Shown: positions 46,656 to 58,883, counted from the stretch's first letter. The stretch: DNA of 64,000 nucleotides from Codonopsis lanceolata (GCA_013146195.2 CM028377.1:179406465-179470464); one strand, 5' to 3'. Program-made: numbers and translations. The notes: generated by a model not told the origin, from the letters alone.

Positions 46656-47600
46656 TTGCCTACATCTAATGCTAACCACGTCCCAATATTGGGCGAAGGT
46701 CATTTTGATGTATGGAAGGATAAAGTAATGAGATTCATGAACTCTATTGACAACAGGTTATGGAAATGTGTCACTGCGAGGTCAACATGTACCAATGAAG
46801 GCAAATCTTCTAGCCTCCATCGGGGGAACCTGCGAAGTTCCAAAAAGAAGAATCGAGAATGGACGAGAGGGGCGATAGAAAGGTAGAACTTGGCAAAGCA
46901 ATCAACATAATCACCCGACTCTCTGAACGCAAGCACATACCGGTAGTGATTCGATGTACAAGCTGCTAAAAGAGATGTGGGAAGCTCTTGTAGAATACTT
47001 GGAAGGAGACCAAGACACAAGAGACAGAGAAAATATACATACATCGGCCAGTTTGATTCTTTCAAAAGGATCTAAGGAAACCTTGAGACAAGCATACGAT
47101 CGATTCGGTGAGGTAATAAATAGTTGCTTTTCTCTTGGTAAGCGATATGACAAAAAGGAAATGAACATGAGGTTTCTAGGCTCTCAGGTAGCTTATGGCA
47201 TGTGAAGACCACGGTATGAAAGAATCTAAGAACTTAAGCGAGATGACTCTTCGTAGTCTCTACGCAAGTTTAAAGGTTTATGAACTTGAAGTTAATCAAG
47301 CTCTAGAGCAAGACAAACGATTCGAGAGCGTGTCTTCCCCGACCATGGTCGAAGAAATCATTGTTGAAAACAAACCTTCTTTCTTCTGTGAAAATGATTT
47401 TTTATCGATGAACAATTTGCTATGTTTGTTAAAAGATTTCAAAAATTTGCAAAATATGGAAGAAAGAACACTCTGACAACCTTTGGAAGATTGGTGAAAG
47501 CTCATCTAAGGAAGAGCTTGTGTGTTATAATTGTAGAAAACACGGTCATTTGCCTCAAAATGTCTAAGCCAAAATTTGAAACATCACAGAAACCCTCGTT
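46656..47600 (+). pseudogene. Copia gag region with damaged zinc knuckle
   Basis: ILGEGHFDVWKDKVMRFMNS, LLKEMWEALVEYLEGDQDTR and GSKETLRQAYDRFGEVINS follow the plant Copia gag pattern. Near 47520-47560, CYNCRKHGHF is the start of a CCHC nucleic-acid-binding knuckle whose second half is out of frame. It lies directly after the primer site, as expected for gag. At least four frame changes are needed. Confidence 0.7.
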
Positions 47601-48879
47601 GAAAATTTCAAAAACAAAAGGTATGTTGGTGAAGACATAGAAGATAAACAGGTTGCTACATGGTTTGGCCCGATTGAGAAGAGGAGGAAGAGGATTGTGA
47701 GCAAGCTAACATATGCTTAATAGCTCATGATTCATGTCCTACCTATGACTCTGAAAATGAAGTTGTAGTTTCACCAAGTCCTTTGGACAAAAATGAAACC
47801 AGTGATAGCTTGATGGGAAGAACTTCTCAAGGATAATCGGGATATGCTTGAAGAATTTAATTCCTTTAGAGTAGCCTATGTTAAGCGGCAAAGCGTGAGA
47901 AACTCACAGTGAGAAATCTTTGATGGCGGTGAGATTCAAACTCTCAATAGCGTCAACAAGAGAAAGTATCAAGCGAAGGAAGAAAACAAATTTCTCATGA
48001 CAAAATTGATTGTTAATGCATTGAGCACATCAAAGGACTTGACCTAGAGAAAATTGCCTTGCAAAGACAATTGACTCTGGAATAACTCGAGGATGCATTT
48101 GAAGAAATCCTTACAAGCCAAAAATCTAGCAATGATAAAACAGGCATAGGATATTCGAGATGTGTCTCTTCAGACAATCTCTTATCAAAGAGAATTGAAT
48201 CCTCTGCTAATGATATATCTTTCTCTAAATAGACATTTGGAAATATGAGGAAGCAAGGCCTTGGTTATTCGAGTGTTCCTTATGTTTACCACAAAGCTCG
48301 AGAAAGGAAAAGCCAAAATGTGATTCAAATGAGAAACTTTGAGAAGGTAGCGGTGAAAGTGAGATCTCTAGGCAACGACTATGCTAAGGCAAGAGTCTAC
48401 TAAGAGACCTACTAAACTCTAGGTAACTATCAAGTTTGTCTATGAAGCAGCAAAGGCTGCTACTGTTGAAGGTAAACTTAAAAGGTATTCTCAGAATCCT
48501 CCTGAAAAGGTATTCAACAGAAAGCTAAAGCTAGAAGCATTTGGTAACCTACCTAGGAAGAGTCGAAAGAAACCAATTAAGTCTCACAGATCAACAAGCA
48601 AGGCGAACCAGAAAATGAATGTCAAGAAAAGGAATGATCATAAGCACTCTTCGGTTGAAGACTCTAACGAGTTCTCTATGGTCTTTCCATTTATGTCATT
48701 CTTGCCATTGCCATATCGGCACGGAGATACTGCTAAGGTTCACCCAGATCAGAGACCTAGTTCTCTGAGGTCAAGCGGTATGGGTTGCAGGGTTGCTAAT
48801 CCTTAGGACCCATATAAAGGGTACCTTGTTTTGCTTTAACTCTTTTGAAATGCTTCATGGCTATAGAATCGAGAAAATA

Positions 48880-50110
48880 AAGACATGCACCTAGGCGGTG
48901 GGTGATTCAAGACACGAAGTCTTCTTCAGAATATATAGGCTGAGCAAAAGGACCCACGATTATTTTCGGAGACAATGCAAGAGGAAAGACAATTGGATAT
49001 GGCTCGATTACTAGAGGAAGTCTCTCCATCAACAAAGTTTCTCTAGTAAGTGGTTTAAAGCACAATCTTACGAGCATATCACAGTGCGACAAAGGACTTC
49101 TATGCCAATTCAACTCCAACGGTGCCCATCGAGCCGGTGAATCATGCTCCAATCTTGGCCAGGCAATAGACAAGAAGCGTCTATGTCGTGGACTTAAATC
49201 TTCTAGGGAGATTCTCAAACACGTGTCTAGTAGCCAACAATGTTCGTGACAACAGTGGCTATAGGCACAGGCCTCGATCACCTCGACTTCAAGCACCTCT
49301 CAAGCTCTCAAAAATGGGCTTGTCAAGGTCTACCTACGGTGTGCAGCGATCATGACGAAGTTGTAAAGCTTGTCAACTAGGAAAACTTTCCAGTCTTCCT
49401 TGAAAAAAAGTCATTTTATCAACAAAGCAGACCTCTTCACACGCATATGGATCTCTTTGGACCTATTACAACGGCCCGATATTGAGGAGACAAGTACACA
49501 ACTTGTAGTAGTTGATGACTACTCAGATTCACTTGGATTGAAACTATGACATCTAAAGATGAAAGCGTATGATCTAGTCACTTGCACTTTTTAGAAGACT
49601 TCAAACTCAAAAGCTTGAAGACATTTGTGACATAAGATCGGAACAACGACGCGAATTCAAAACAATGGTGTAGAAAATGCTTGCGATGACCATGGGATCG
49701 GCCACCTTCTCTGCCGCCGGTACTCCTCAACAAAATGGTGTAGGCGAGCGGAAGAGCACGAGAACAGATTGAAGCGGCTAGAACAATCTTTGTGAAAGCT
49801 AAACTTCGAAATATTTACAGGCGAGGCAGTCAATCTTGCTTGCTTTACAAAATAGATCCCTGGTAAACAAGTTTCATAATAAAACTCCATATGAAATATG
49901 GAGGAGATCCCAAACATTGGTTTCTTAAAATCTTCGGCTGTATGTTTTTATTCTTTACAATGGAAAAGAATATAGAGGAAAATTTGATCAAAAGGAGACG
50001 AAGGAGGAATTTTTACGGGGTATTCCAAACATTCAAAAGCATTCGCATATTCGGTAAATCTAACCTAAAATCTTAGAATATGTATGTTTCTTTTGATGAA
50101 TATGACTTGT
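48880..50110 (+). pseudogene. Copia GAG-pre-integrase and integrase region
   Basis: Recognisable pieces in order: LVSGLKHNL-like sequence near 49060, a CxxC-type segment and then HMDLFGPI (first catalytic Asp) near 49450, VVVDDY near 49505, and FKNNGVENAC / GTPQQNGVGERKS (Asn-Gly..Glu) near 49660-49760. NRSLVNKFHNKTPYE and KIFGC then follow. All catalytic landmarks of the integrase are there, but spread across frames. Confidence 0.65.
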
Positions 50111-50569
50111 TAGAGCCTAGAATGGCTCGAGCGTTGCTAATGATTCGATAATGATGAGCAGTACAAATAAAGCATCTACTTCCAATCCTTATCGAGCGGC
50201 AGCTGCAGATCCCGATATCGGTAACCCTTCGGTAGAAGAGACCTCTAGATAAGATATGACTCGCTCTGTGAACCCATCTCTTACGTTTTACCCAAGCACC
50301 TTTCTGAGATCTCTCATCCTTCTTGTTCAGGAAAATGAAAGTTTTGAAGACTCTATTTCTTACGACGATTTTGGTGAATCTCTTCTCAATCAACTCCGGA
50401 ATTCTAAAGGGAAGAATCCACGGAAGTGATCTTCCTCAAGCTTATTGAAGCAAGAGATCATCCCATTTCTCAAATAATTGGTGATCTCGGCTTCGAAGTT
50501 AAAATGCAGAAATAAGGTTCGAGAACTTTGTTTGCCTATGCATTTGTATCGGAACTCGAACCAAAGAAG

Positions 50570-50928
50570 ATTGATGAAGCTATCGAAGATCATAAGCTGG
50601 ATTGAAGCTATGCAAGAAGAAATTTGAACCGGTTTGAAAGATGCGGAGTGTGGAGCTTAGTTCGAAGCCAGGGCTGAATCCGGTCGGCACCAAGTAGGTA
50701 TTCGAGAAATAAAGAGATGAAGATGGAAATGTCACGAAACAAAGCTAGACTAGTTGCTCGAGGGGCTACCGACAGGGAAGAAGGAATTGACTTTGATGAA
50801 AGCATTTTGCTCTGTTGCTTTAGACTAGAAGCAATCGAGAATCTTTCTAGCTTATGCCTCGTTCATGAACTTCAAAGTGTATCGGATGGATGTTAGAGTG
50901 CCTTTAAAATGGTGATCTTCAAGCGTAT
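50570..50928 (+). pseudogene. Copia reverse transcriptase, N-terminal part
   Basis: RDEDGNVTRNKARLVARG and EEGIDFDES are the standard start of the Copia RT palm/fingers. The frame is broken on either side. The N run removes the YVDD region. Confidence 0.7.
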
Positions 50929-51028
50929 NNNNNNNNNNNNNNNNNNNNNNNNNNNNNNNNNNNNNNNNNNNNNNNNNNNNNNNNNNNNNNNNNNNNNNNN
51001 NNNNNNNNNNNNNNNNNNNNNNNNNNNN
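50929..51028. other. Assembly gap, exactly 100 N
   Basis: A run of 100 N is a conventional placeholder for a gap of unknown size. It separates the Copia RT from an unrelated LTR element. Confidence 0.98.
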
Positions 51029-51115
51029 AATCAATTTCAATTGATGAAATTGATTTTCACAATGATAGAGTATATTTAGCGACGAAGAAGTGAATTAATC
51101 GATCCTCCGAGACCA

Positions 51116-51374
51116 TGTTAATTTCTATATGTGATGGATGTCGGACCACCACCATTAATGGTGGTGGTCGGAAGTAGAAAGGATCGTGCGCATGTAGGAG
51201 AGAGAGGAGTAAGCCGACAAGAGAGCGGGGAGAGAGGAAATAATATTAAGTAATTTGATTCAATATTTTCTCGATCCCTAATTACTCTATTACAACTATT
51301 TATATCTAGGGCCCAAATGGGCTTACAATTAACAAACAATCTAATGGGCCTTTTGGCCAAATATATCTTCAACA
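51116..51374 (-). mobile_element. LTR of a CML-capturing element, copy 1
   Basis: On the + strand it runs TGTTAATTTCTATATG to CTTCAACA. It contains GGACCACCACCATTAATGG, GAGAGAGAGGAG and TTTGATTCAATATTTTC, shared with 52730-52932. To its left CTCCGAGACCA is a decayed primer site (complement of TGGTATCAGAG). Its internal side is lost in the gap. Confidence 0.6.
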
Positions 51375-52193
51375 ACAATATATATGTAGGAACATCTCCT
51401 TAATCATAAATAAATTAAGTTCATTCACGTAACAATTAACAAATATGCAAAAACAAATTTTAAACTATAGAGATATAAAAATCAAAAATAATAATACCGA
51501 ATTGACGAAATGTGAATTATGATCAACGATGGATGTCTCAGACGATTGAAAGCTCAATCCATCTTTCAATCCATCAACTTCAAAACAATGCTGCGTTTTG
51601 GAGGTTTCGCGTGATCGATGCTCATTTGGATGGGGCTATAAACAAAAATGATTTTAAGTCATGAAATATAACAAATTTTAAGTTACCAAATCAAACAGAA
51701 TCAATAACTCGTAATGTAGGGAATGGAAATTTAGCGAGCTTGAATATTTCACAATCATCCTCCACGGAAATTTTCTTCCGCACGTATACTATTTGGGACG
51801 ACGTATTTATTCCTGCCGTTTGATTCAATTTACAAACAAAATCCCTAAACGTCCCACCTAAATAACTAAATACAATACCACTTAAAAGGTTAAGTTACGA
51901 AACGGCCCTCAATTGAATTTTGTTGGTGAAATAAACACTAATTTTGATAAAATATAGTTTGAGTTTTTAATTGAGGTTGTGCACATTCTTTATAATTTAA
52001 AATTTTATAAAATAGTGGTTCGATCCTAAGATAAATGTCTATATTACTTTGGACGTCCCAAAATAAATTCCTTCCCTTTTTAAATAAACGTTTTCATGTC
52101 AATTACTCACCATGTCTCAAAATTATTGTCTGCTTAATCCGACACACAAATTAAGAACAAATAATTAATTTAATTATTACTCCTCTGCTCCAC
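51375..52193. other. AT-rich noncoding DNA
   Basis: No gene. 52040-52085 (GGACGTCCCAAAATAAATTCC) resembles half of a Stowaway of the family at 27945. Confidence 0.4.
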
Positions 52194-52442
52194 TCAAAGA
52201 GTGAAAAGTTTAATTATTAAGAGATATATCAATATCATTAAAGTTAGTCGGAAATCCTTCAACGAAATGCGGTCTCCTCCCAAGCTCTTCAAAATTGAGT
52301 GTAACTCCTGGCTATTTAGATCACCACTGGCGGCGCTTATCGCCGTGGTGGAACTCATTAACTCTTTCAAATCAATGAAGTTGTCGCCATTGTTGGAGGA
52401 ATGATGAACAAGGTTGAAGAATGCCTGACCACCACCATTCAC
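52194..52442 (-). pseudogene. Captured calmodulin-like (CML) EF-hand gene fragment
   Basis: The minus-strand frame reads NNGDNFIDLKELM, the second half of an EF-hand calcium loop (Asp/Asn donors, Ile at position 8, Glu at 12), then SGDLNSQELHSILKSLG and RISLKDF. The last two follow the helix-linker-helix pattern of the next EF-hand in plant CML proteins, but the loop's first acidic residues are missing. It sits downstream of the primer site of a minus-strand LTR (52730), so the element seems to have transduced it. It is too short and altered to be a working Ca2+ sensor. Confidence 0.55.
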
Positions 52443-52729
52443 AAGGTGGTGGCCGGAGGTGATAGAGAGAGAGGAAGAGCTTTAAGTTACGCCAAGGAGA
52501 AAGAGACGAGACAGATCTACAAGGGAAGTAACGAAAAATGGATTCGAGCTCTTATGGAGATCTTACCGTGGTCATTGCTATTTAACACAAAGAGACTTCT
52601 CGACTTATAGATTTCGATTTCTTATTTGATAGAAATTTTGGAAATCAATTTCGAATTGATGAAATTGATTTTCACAATGATCGAATATATTTAGCGGACG
52701 AAGAATTGACGAATCGATGCTCGAGACCA

Positions 52730-52932
52730 TGTTAATTTCTCGTATGTGATGGATGTCCTGGGACCACCACCATTAATGGTGGTGGCCGGAAGTGAAGGAG
52801 AAAGGATCGTGCGTATGCAGGAAGGAGAGAGAGGAGTAAGCCACGACAAGAGAGCTGGAGAGAGGAAATAATATTAAGTAATTTGATTCAATATTTTCGA
52901 TCCCTAATTACTCTATTACAACTATTTATACC
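52730..52932 (-). mobile_element. LTR of the CML-capturing element, copy 2, truncated
   Basis: Starts TGTTAATTTCTCG, preceded by GCTCGAGACCA, which is the complement of a primer site with CTG changed to CG. It matches 51116-51312 and is cut at CTATTTATA by the LTR that follows. Confidence 0.65.
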
Positions 52933-55352
52933 TTGTCCCTTGTTGTTGTTCGGGTGTGTTTCCGACTTGTTTTGAGTTGGGTTAGACCTTAGAATGGTTG
53001 CCCATGAGTTTGGGACCATTTAGGACATGTTTAGACCAAGTTCTGTTGGTCGACCACAAGATTCGAGGGACATTGCAAAATGAACATAAGCTGCAGTCCG
53101 TGCGCCCAAGCACATGTGTGAGGCGCCCGCCAACATCTGGTTGTACCCTACGGAAATTTTTTCGCCGCTTTTTGTCGCTTTTTACGAATTTTATTCCTAA
53201 ACAACTATTCAAAACCTTTTCTAAACCCCACCTAAACCTCCCTAACCCTCCTTACTTATGTCCTAACATCTCTAACTAGTTTTAAGGGTGGATTAAGAGA
53301 GCTCTAATGATCATTTAACCCACAAAAATCTGATTTTTAAGAGACCACAATGTCTTGACACTTGTCCCACTCACTTGTTGACCATTCTTAAGCCACAAAT
53401 CAGTTGTAGAGACCTCATTTCTCTCCCTCACTCTCCAAGAACGAAATTCATCTTCTCTCAAGCTCTCCCATGGCTTCTTGAAGCTATCTTCTTCATCCTC
53501 CATGATTCTTCATTCATTTGCTCAAGCCACCTCCACAAGAAGTGAAGAACTTGAAGAGTAGATCATTTTCAACCGATTAGTTTTCTCATTTGCTTTCTTT
53601 GGTGTAGAATACAAGTAAGTTACTTATCTTCTTCTTCTTTTTAGTTCTCATTTACCCTAAGGAAACAAAGCTTATGATGTATGAGGTCAATGAGGACACA
53701 TAATTGCTTCCTATGCCTTCTACTTGTATTTTGAAAATATGAACTTGCTAGGAGCATGTATAGGATGATTTCTTGCCTATGAAAGTTTATAATATTCTTT
53801 CATCTTGACTAATTGAGGTTTTGAACATGTTAGAAACATGTATTATATGTTTTGCTTGAATAAGTGCAATATGTGAATACCCTAATTTGAGCCTACATGA
53901 TATGTTGTTATGCTATTATGTGTTCTATCCTATAAAATGAACTTAATGATGTATATGAATCACATTGCAATGCCTTGATGAATGTTTAACCTAGATGAAC
54001 TTAGAAATGGTCTAGGTTGGGTTATGAAGCACATAGCTTCAATTTCTCCAAAATTGGGAATTTAGAGAAAAGACTCAACGGAGTCGACTCTAGGGAAGAA
54101 TTGAACATGTTGAACTCTAATTTCAATCCCTACGAAGTTTGGACACCGTTTGATTGGGTTTACTTAATTATGAGCTTGGTTTAATTGTTTGCAACAAAGT
54201 TGTTATGAAAGATTGGTTTTGAGCAATTAATTGCCTTGACATGATTTATGGTAGAGATTTATAACCTACTTGGTCGGATGAGTTCGCTCTTGTCGAATTC
54301 GATCCTTAGTTGGTTTATGTCGAGTAAATATCTACTTATGCATCACATTGAGTCCATCTGGCATTATTTGGTTTGTTTATTAAGTCAGGGTGGGACGATG
54401 CATCGCCTTCACGAATTGAGAATTCGTGCTCGCTATGGATCGCCGCACTGACCTCACACACACCTCCGTTGTTGGCCGCAATGGGGAAGTAGCCCCTTTG
54501 TCGTATCAATACGCAAGGCATTGATCGCTATCTAAATCGAGTAGGTTCTCGATGAAAGTCGATGTAATCACGAGCATCGATGTGGCACAATCCAAGATTA
54601 TAATAAAGTTTATTGCGGGGAGCTACTGAGCGGTCGTGACTATATCATATCCTACTTGTATGATTTATTTTACGCACTTACGTGAATAATGTGCTAAGTG
54701 CTATATGATGATCATGTACCATAATTGTGATAAACTCCATGCCATGACATGAACATGCATTTTTGGTAACTTACTAAGTCTTTCGACTTACCCTATTTGT
54801 TTGTTTTGTTTTCCTTAGATCCGAGCCGAGGAGACGGTTCACGCTAGATTCGCCATATCACGTTTGGTTGCTTGAGCTCAAGGTTGCTCCTTTGGGACTT
54901 TGGTAGTTAGTCTTTTGTTTTTTGGTAAGGGCGTTGGGAAGCAAGTCATCTAGACTTGACTTTGGGTTTTGTTGTGCTTGTAGTAAACTTGGTTACTAGA
55001 TATTTATAATCTTTTGTATGTCGACTTATATGTCGAGCCTGTTTATATGTTAATGGTTCACTAAAGTTTCTTCCGCTAAAGCTCTTTTAAATATTATTGT
55101 TGTTGTTGTCTCCGGCATGTTGTGGTCGTTGAGGATATTATAAGCATGTGTCAAAATTGTAGGAGTAGTTGTTGGGTTCCGGCTGTAACGTCGCCGATGA
55201 CTTGTTTATTTTAAGTTATTTTCCGGCCAAGTGTAGCCGAGTTGTTATATGTATGCGATGTTGCGCCACATGAATTTTATAATCCTACTTACGCATGCTT
55301 GTGTTATTGTCTATTTGGACGGCCGGGGATCTCGCATTGGGGTCGGGTCGGT
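52933..55352 (+). mobile_element. LTR family T, copy 2, lacking its 5' end
   Basis: Begins inside the LTR (GTTGTTCGGGTGTGTTTCCG) and ends CGCATTGGGGTCGGGTCG, like the LTR end at 61425-61454. It shares the GGCGCCCGCC box near 53120 and a strongly conserved block at 54003-54117. No primer site follows. The second ANR-like array starts within 20 bp. Confidence 0.7.
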
Positions 55353-55369
55353 ATCCGGCTGAGATCGAG

Positions 55370-55495
55370 TTCCACCGAAATATCTTCAAAGAAGCATCAT
55401 TTGGGTTTTAAGTATAAATATGGTTTGCAAGAAATCATCTGACAAACTATTGATTCTTGTATCAAAAATGGATTTACGCCTCACGGGAGCGTTGA
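55370..55495 (+). pseudogene. ANR/DFR-like last exon, array 2 unit 1 (5' cut, altered)
   Basis: Encodes FKYKYGLQEI-like sequence, but with changes at ATACAGCAA, ACTGTATC, TTTCTGCC and GAAGCAGTGA relative to units 3-5, so the final codons are out of frame. Confidence 0.7.
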
Positions 55496-55813
55496 TTTGA
55501 TTCATAAACATGATGGTTTTACTTTTCTGCTTCTTAGTGTTGGTGTTCAGGTTCGAATGAAGGCTTTGTTTAGATCGTGATGACACTGTCCTTAAGGAAA
55601 TTATTGCCCCCACTATATTGTTGCTAAAACGTAAAACGTAAAATTTATATAATAAAATACTCAAAAATTTGCTAATAAAATTTATATAATACATCAAAAC
55701 ACACTTACTTTAGTCTTTAGTCTAACTTAAACAATTACAATTTACAAAGCAAAAATGCAAAAAAAAAAAAAAAAAAAAGTGCAAACAATTTACATGACTT
55801 GTTGTAAACTTGT

Positions 55814-56072
55814 ATTCCCTCCGTCCCTAAATTATCGTCCTCCTTTCCTTTTTCGTCCGTCCCAAAATAATTGTCCACTTTGAAACTTACCTTTTTAGAA
55901 CATCACTTTTACCACTTTATCCTTACTTTTTCACCCTACTTTAATTATGGGTCACATACATATGAGCTTTAAAGGAAACTACACATTAAACCAATATTAA
56001 TAATCCAATCAAATAGGTTTTCTTAAACGGTGTGCCGAATCAACCAGGATAATAAATTAGGGACGGAGGGAG
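55814..56072. mobile_element. Stowaway MITE, array 2 unit 1
   Basis: TTCCCTCCGTCCC ... GGGACGGAGGGAG flanked by TA. Same family as 27945. It was present before amplification because every full unit has it at the same place. Confidence 0.92.
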
Positions 56073-56351
56073 TAATAAATATGAAACATAATTATGAAAG
56101 ATTTTAAGTGTAGTTAGAGAGCTGAGAGGACGAGAGGCACAGTACACGCCACCCACTCCCACTGAACACGTACCAAATACCAGTCTGACCCACGGCCACA
56201 GCCTTAGAGTACTCTTGTCCCCTTTAACAGGTGATCATTTCATTTTTAAATGATGAAGAAGGCCAACTATGACCTTTTAACAGAACTTGGAAATTGGTTG
56301 GTCATACTGATTCATGAGATCCTTAACTGTTTCCCATATTAATTATCTGCT

Positions 56352-56760
56352 GTGAATTCAAGAATCGGTTCAGTTGCCACCGTTCATATAGAAGACATAT
56401 GTAGCGCCCACATATTCCTTATGGAGCATCCTTTGGCAATTAATGGTCGATATATCTGCAGACTGCAGTACCCAGAGTTGTGCAATGCCTGAATTGGTTC
56501 TTCGCCTTGCTCAGGAGTATCCTTGTTCCAATTGACAAAGGTAGTTGTTTCAAGCTAAAAACTTTGTCAACCTCTTTTAAGGATCCTCATGTTTTGTTTT
56601 CGTTCGGACATTTAAGGAAGAACGAGGATCGGTTCCACCGAAATATCTTCAAAGAAGGCATCGGTTTGGGTTTTAAGTATAAATATGGTTTGCAAGAAAT
56701 CATACAGCAAACTATTGATTACTGTATCAAAAATGGATTTCTGCCTCACGGGAAGCGTGA
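56352..56760 (+). pseudogene. ANR/DFR-like last two exons, array 2 unit 2
   Basis: Exon to 56540 (VHIEDICSAHIFLMEHPLA, MPELVLRLAQEYPCSN), a short intron beginning GTAGTTG, and a last exon with several CAG changes (56595-56760), so the frame to the stop is broken by GAAGCGTGA. Confidence 0.75.
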
Positions 56761-57078
56761 TTTGATTCATAAACATGATGGTTTTACTTTTCTGCTTCTT
56801 AGTGTTGGTGTTCAGGTTCGAATGAAGGCTTTGTTTAGATCGTGATGACACTGTCCTTAAGGAAATTATTGCCCCCACTATATTGTTGCTAAAACGTAAA
56901 ACGTAAAATTTATATAATAAAATACTCAAAAATTTGCTAATAAAATTTATATAATACATCAAAACACACTTACATTAGTCTTTAGTCTAACTTAAACAAT
57001 TACAATTTACAAAGCAAAAATGCAAAAAAAAAAAAAAAAAAAGTGCAAACAATTTACATGACTTGTTGTAAACTTGTA

Positions 57079-57336
57079 TTCCCTCCGTCCCTAAATTATC
57101 GTCCTCCTTTCCTTTTTCGTCCGTCCCAAAATAATTGTCCACTTTGAAACTTACCTTTTTAGAACATCACTTTTACCACTTTATCCTTACTTTTTCACCC
57201 TACTTTAATTATGGGTCACATACATATGAGCTTTAAAGGAAACTACACATTAAACCAATATTAATAATCCAATCAAATAGGTTTTCTTAAACGTTGTGCC
57301 GAATCAACCAGGATAATAAATTAGGGACGGAGGGAG
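57079..57336. mobile_element. Stowaway MITE, array 2 unit 2
   Basis: Same site and ends as the copy at 55814, TA on both sides. Confidence 0.92.
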
Positions 57337-57613
57337 TAATAAATATGAAACATAATTATGAAAGATTTTAAGTGTAGTTAGAGGCGAGAGGACGAGAGGC
57401 ACAGTAGATGCCACCCACTCCCACTGAACACGTACCAAATACCAGTCTGACCCACGGCCACAGCCTTAGAGTACTCTTGTCCCCTTTAACAGGTGATCAT
57501 TTCATTTTTAAATGATGAAGAAGGCCAACTATGACCTTTTAACAGAACTTGGAAATTGGTTGGTCATACTGATTCATGAGATCCTGAGCTGTTTCCCATA
57601 TTAATTATCTGCT

Positions 57614-58030
57614 GTGAATTCAAGAATCGGTTCAGTTGCCACCGTTCATATAGAAGACATATGTAGCGCCCACATATTCCTTATGGAGCATCCTTTGGCA
57701 ATTAATGGTCGATATATCTGCAGACTGCAGTACCCAGAGTTGTGCAATGCCTGAATTGGTTCTTCGCGTTGCTCAGGAGTATCCTTGCTCCAATTTACAG
57801 AGGTAGTTGTTTCAAGCTAAAAACTTTGTCAACCTCTTTTAAGGATCCTCATGTTTTGTTTTCTGACGTTCAGACCCGTTAAGGAAGAACAGGGATCAGT
57901 TCCACCCGAAATATCTTCAAAGAAGCTGTCAGATTTGGGTTTTAAGTATAAATATGGTTTGCAAGAAATCATACAGCAAACTATTGATTACTGTATCAAA
58001 AATGGATTTCTGCCTCACGGGAAGCAGTGA
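57614..58030 (+). pseudogene. ANR/DFR-like last two exons, array 2 unit 3 (best-preserved type)
   Basis: The first exon encodes NSRIGSVATVHIEDICSAH and FLMEHPLAINGRYIC, then shifts frame before MPELVLRVAQEYPCSNLQR. The intron is 57803-57873 (GTAGTTG...TTCAG). The last exon 57874-58030 is fully open: EISSKKLSDLGFKYKYGLQE, then IIQQTIDYCIKNGFLPHGKQ and TGA. This matches the C-terminal third of extended short-chain dehydrogenases of the anthocyanidin-reductase / dihydroflavonol-reductase-like group (closest in my recollection to the Arabidopsis At4g27250 type). The NADPH-binding N-terminal Rossmann part is absent, so it is not an enzyme. The retained intron shows DNA-level duplication. Confidence 0.8.
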
Positions 58031-58345
58031 TTTGATTCATAAACATGATGGTTTTACTTTTCTGCTTCTTAGTGTTGGTGTTCAGGTTCGAATGAAGGCT
58101 TTGTTTAGATCGTGATGACACTGTCCTTAAGGAAATTATTGCCCCCACTATATTGTTGCTAAAACGTAAAACGTAAAATTTATATAATAAAATACTCAAA
58201 AATTTGCTAATAAAATTTATATAATACATCAAAACACACTTACATTAGTCTTTAGTCTAACTTAAACAATTACAATTTACAAAGCAAAAATGCAAAAAAA
58301 AAAAAAAAAGTGCAAACAATTTACATGACTTGTTGTAAACTTGTA

Positions 58346-58603
58346 TTCCCTCCGTCCCTAAATTATCGTCCTCCTTTCCTTTTTCGTCCGTCCCAAAATA
58401 ATTGTCCACTTTGAAACTTACCTTTTAGAACATCACTTTTACCACTTTATCCTTACTTTTTCACCCTACTTTAATTATGGGTCACATACATATGAGCTTT
58501 AAAAGGAAACTACACATTAAACCAATATTAATAATCCAATCAAATAGGTTTTCTTAAACGGTGTGCCGAATCAACCAGGATAATAAATTAGGGACGGAGG
58601 GAG
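58346..58603. mobile_element. Stowaway MITE, array 2 unit 3
   Basis: Same site and ends as the copy at 55814, TA on both sides. Confidence 0.92.
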
Positions 58604-58883
58604 TAATAAATATGAAACATAATTATGAAAGATTTTAAGTGTAGTTAGAGAGCTGAGAGGACGAGAGGCACAGTACATACCACCCACTCCCACTTGAACA
58701 CGTACCAAATACCAGTCTGACCCACGGCCACAGCCTTAGAGTACTCTTGTCCCCTTTAACAGGTGATCATTTCATTTTTAAATGATGAAGAAGGCCAACT
58801 ATGACCTTTTAACAGAACTTGGAAATTGGTTGGTCATACTGATTCATGAGATCCTGAACTGTTTCCCATATTAATTATCTGTT

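Larger units (their letters stand above)
45370..50928 (+). mobile_element. Copia-type retroelement, frameshifted, cut by the assembly gap
   Basis: A probable LTR (45370-46567; left edge uncertain) ends GGGACCCACA. It is followed by ATTGGTATCGAGCC, a primer site missing the A of TATCAGAG. Gag, integrase and RT motifs follow in order over 4.3 kb but in many frames. The element stops at the N run inside RT, so RNase H and the 3' LTR are not visible. Confidence 0.75.
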
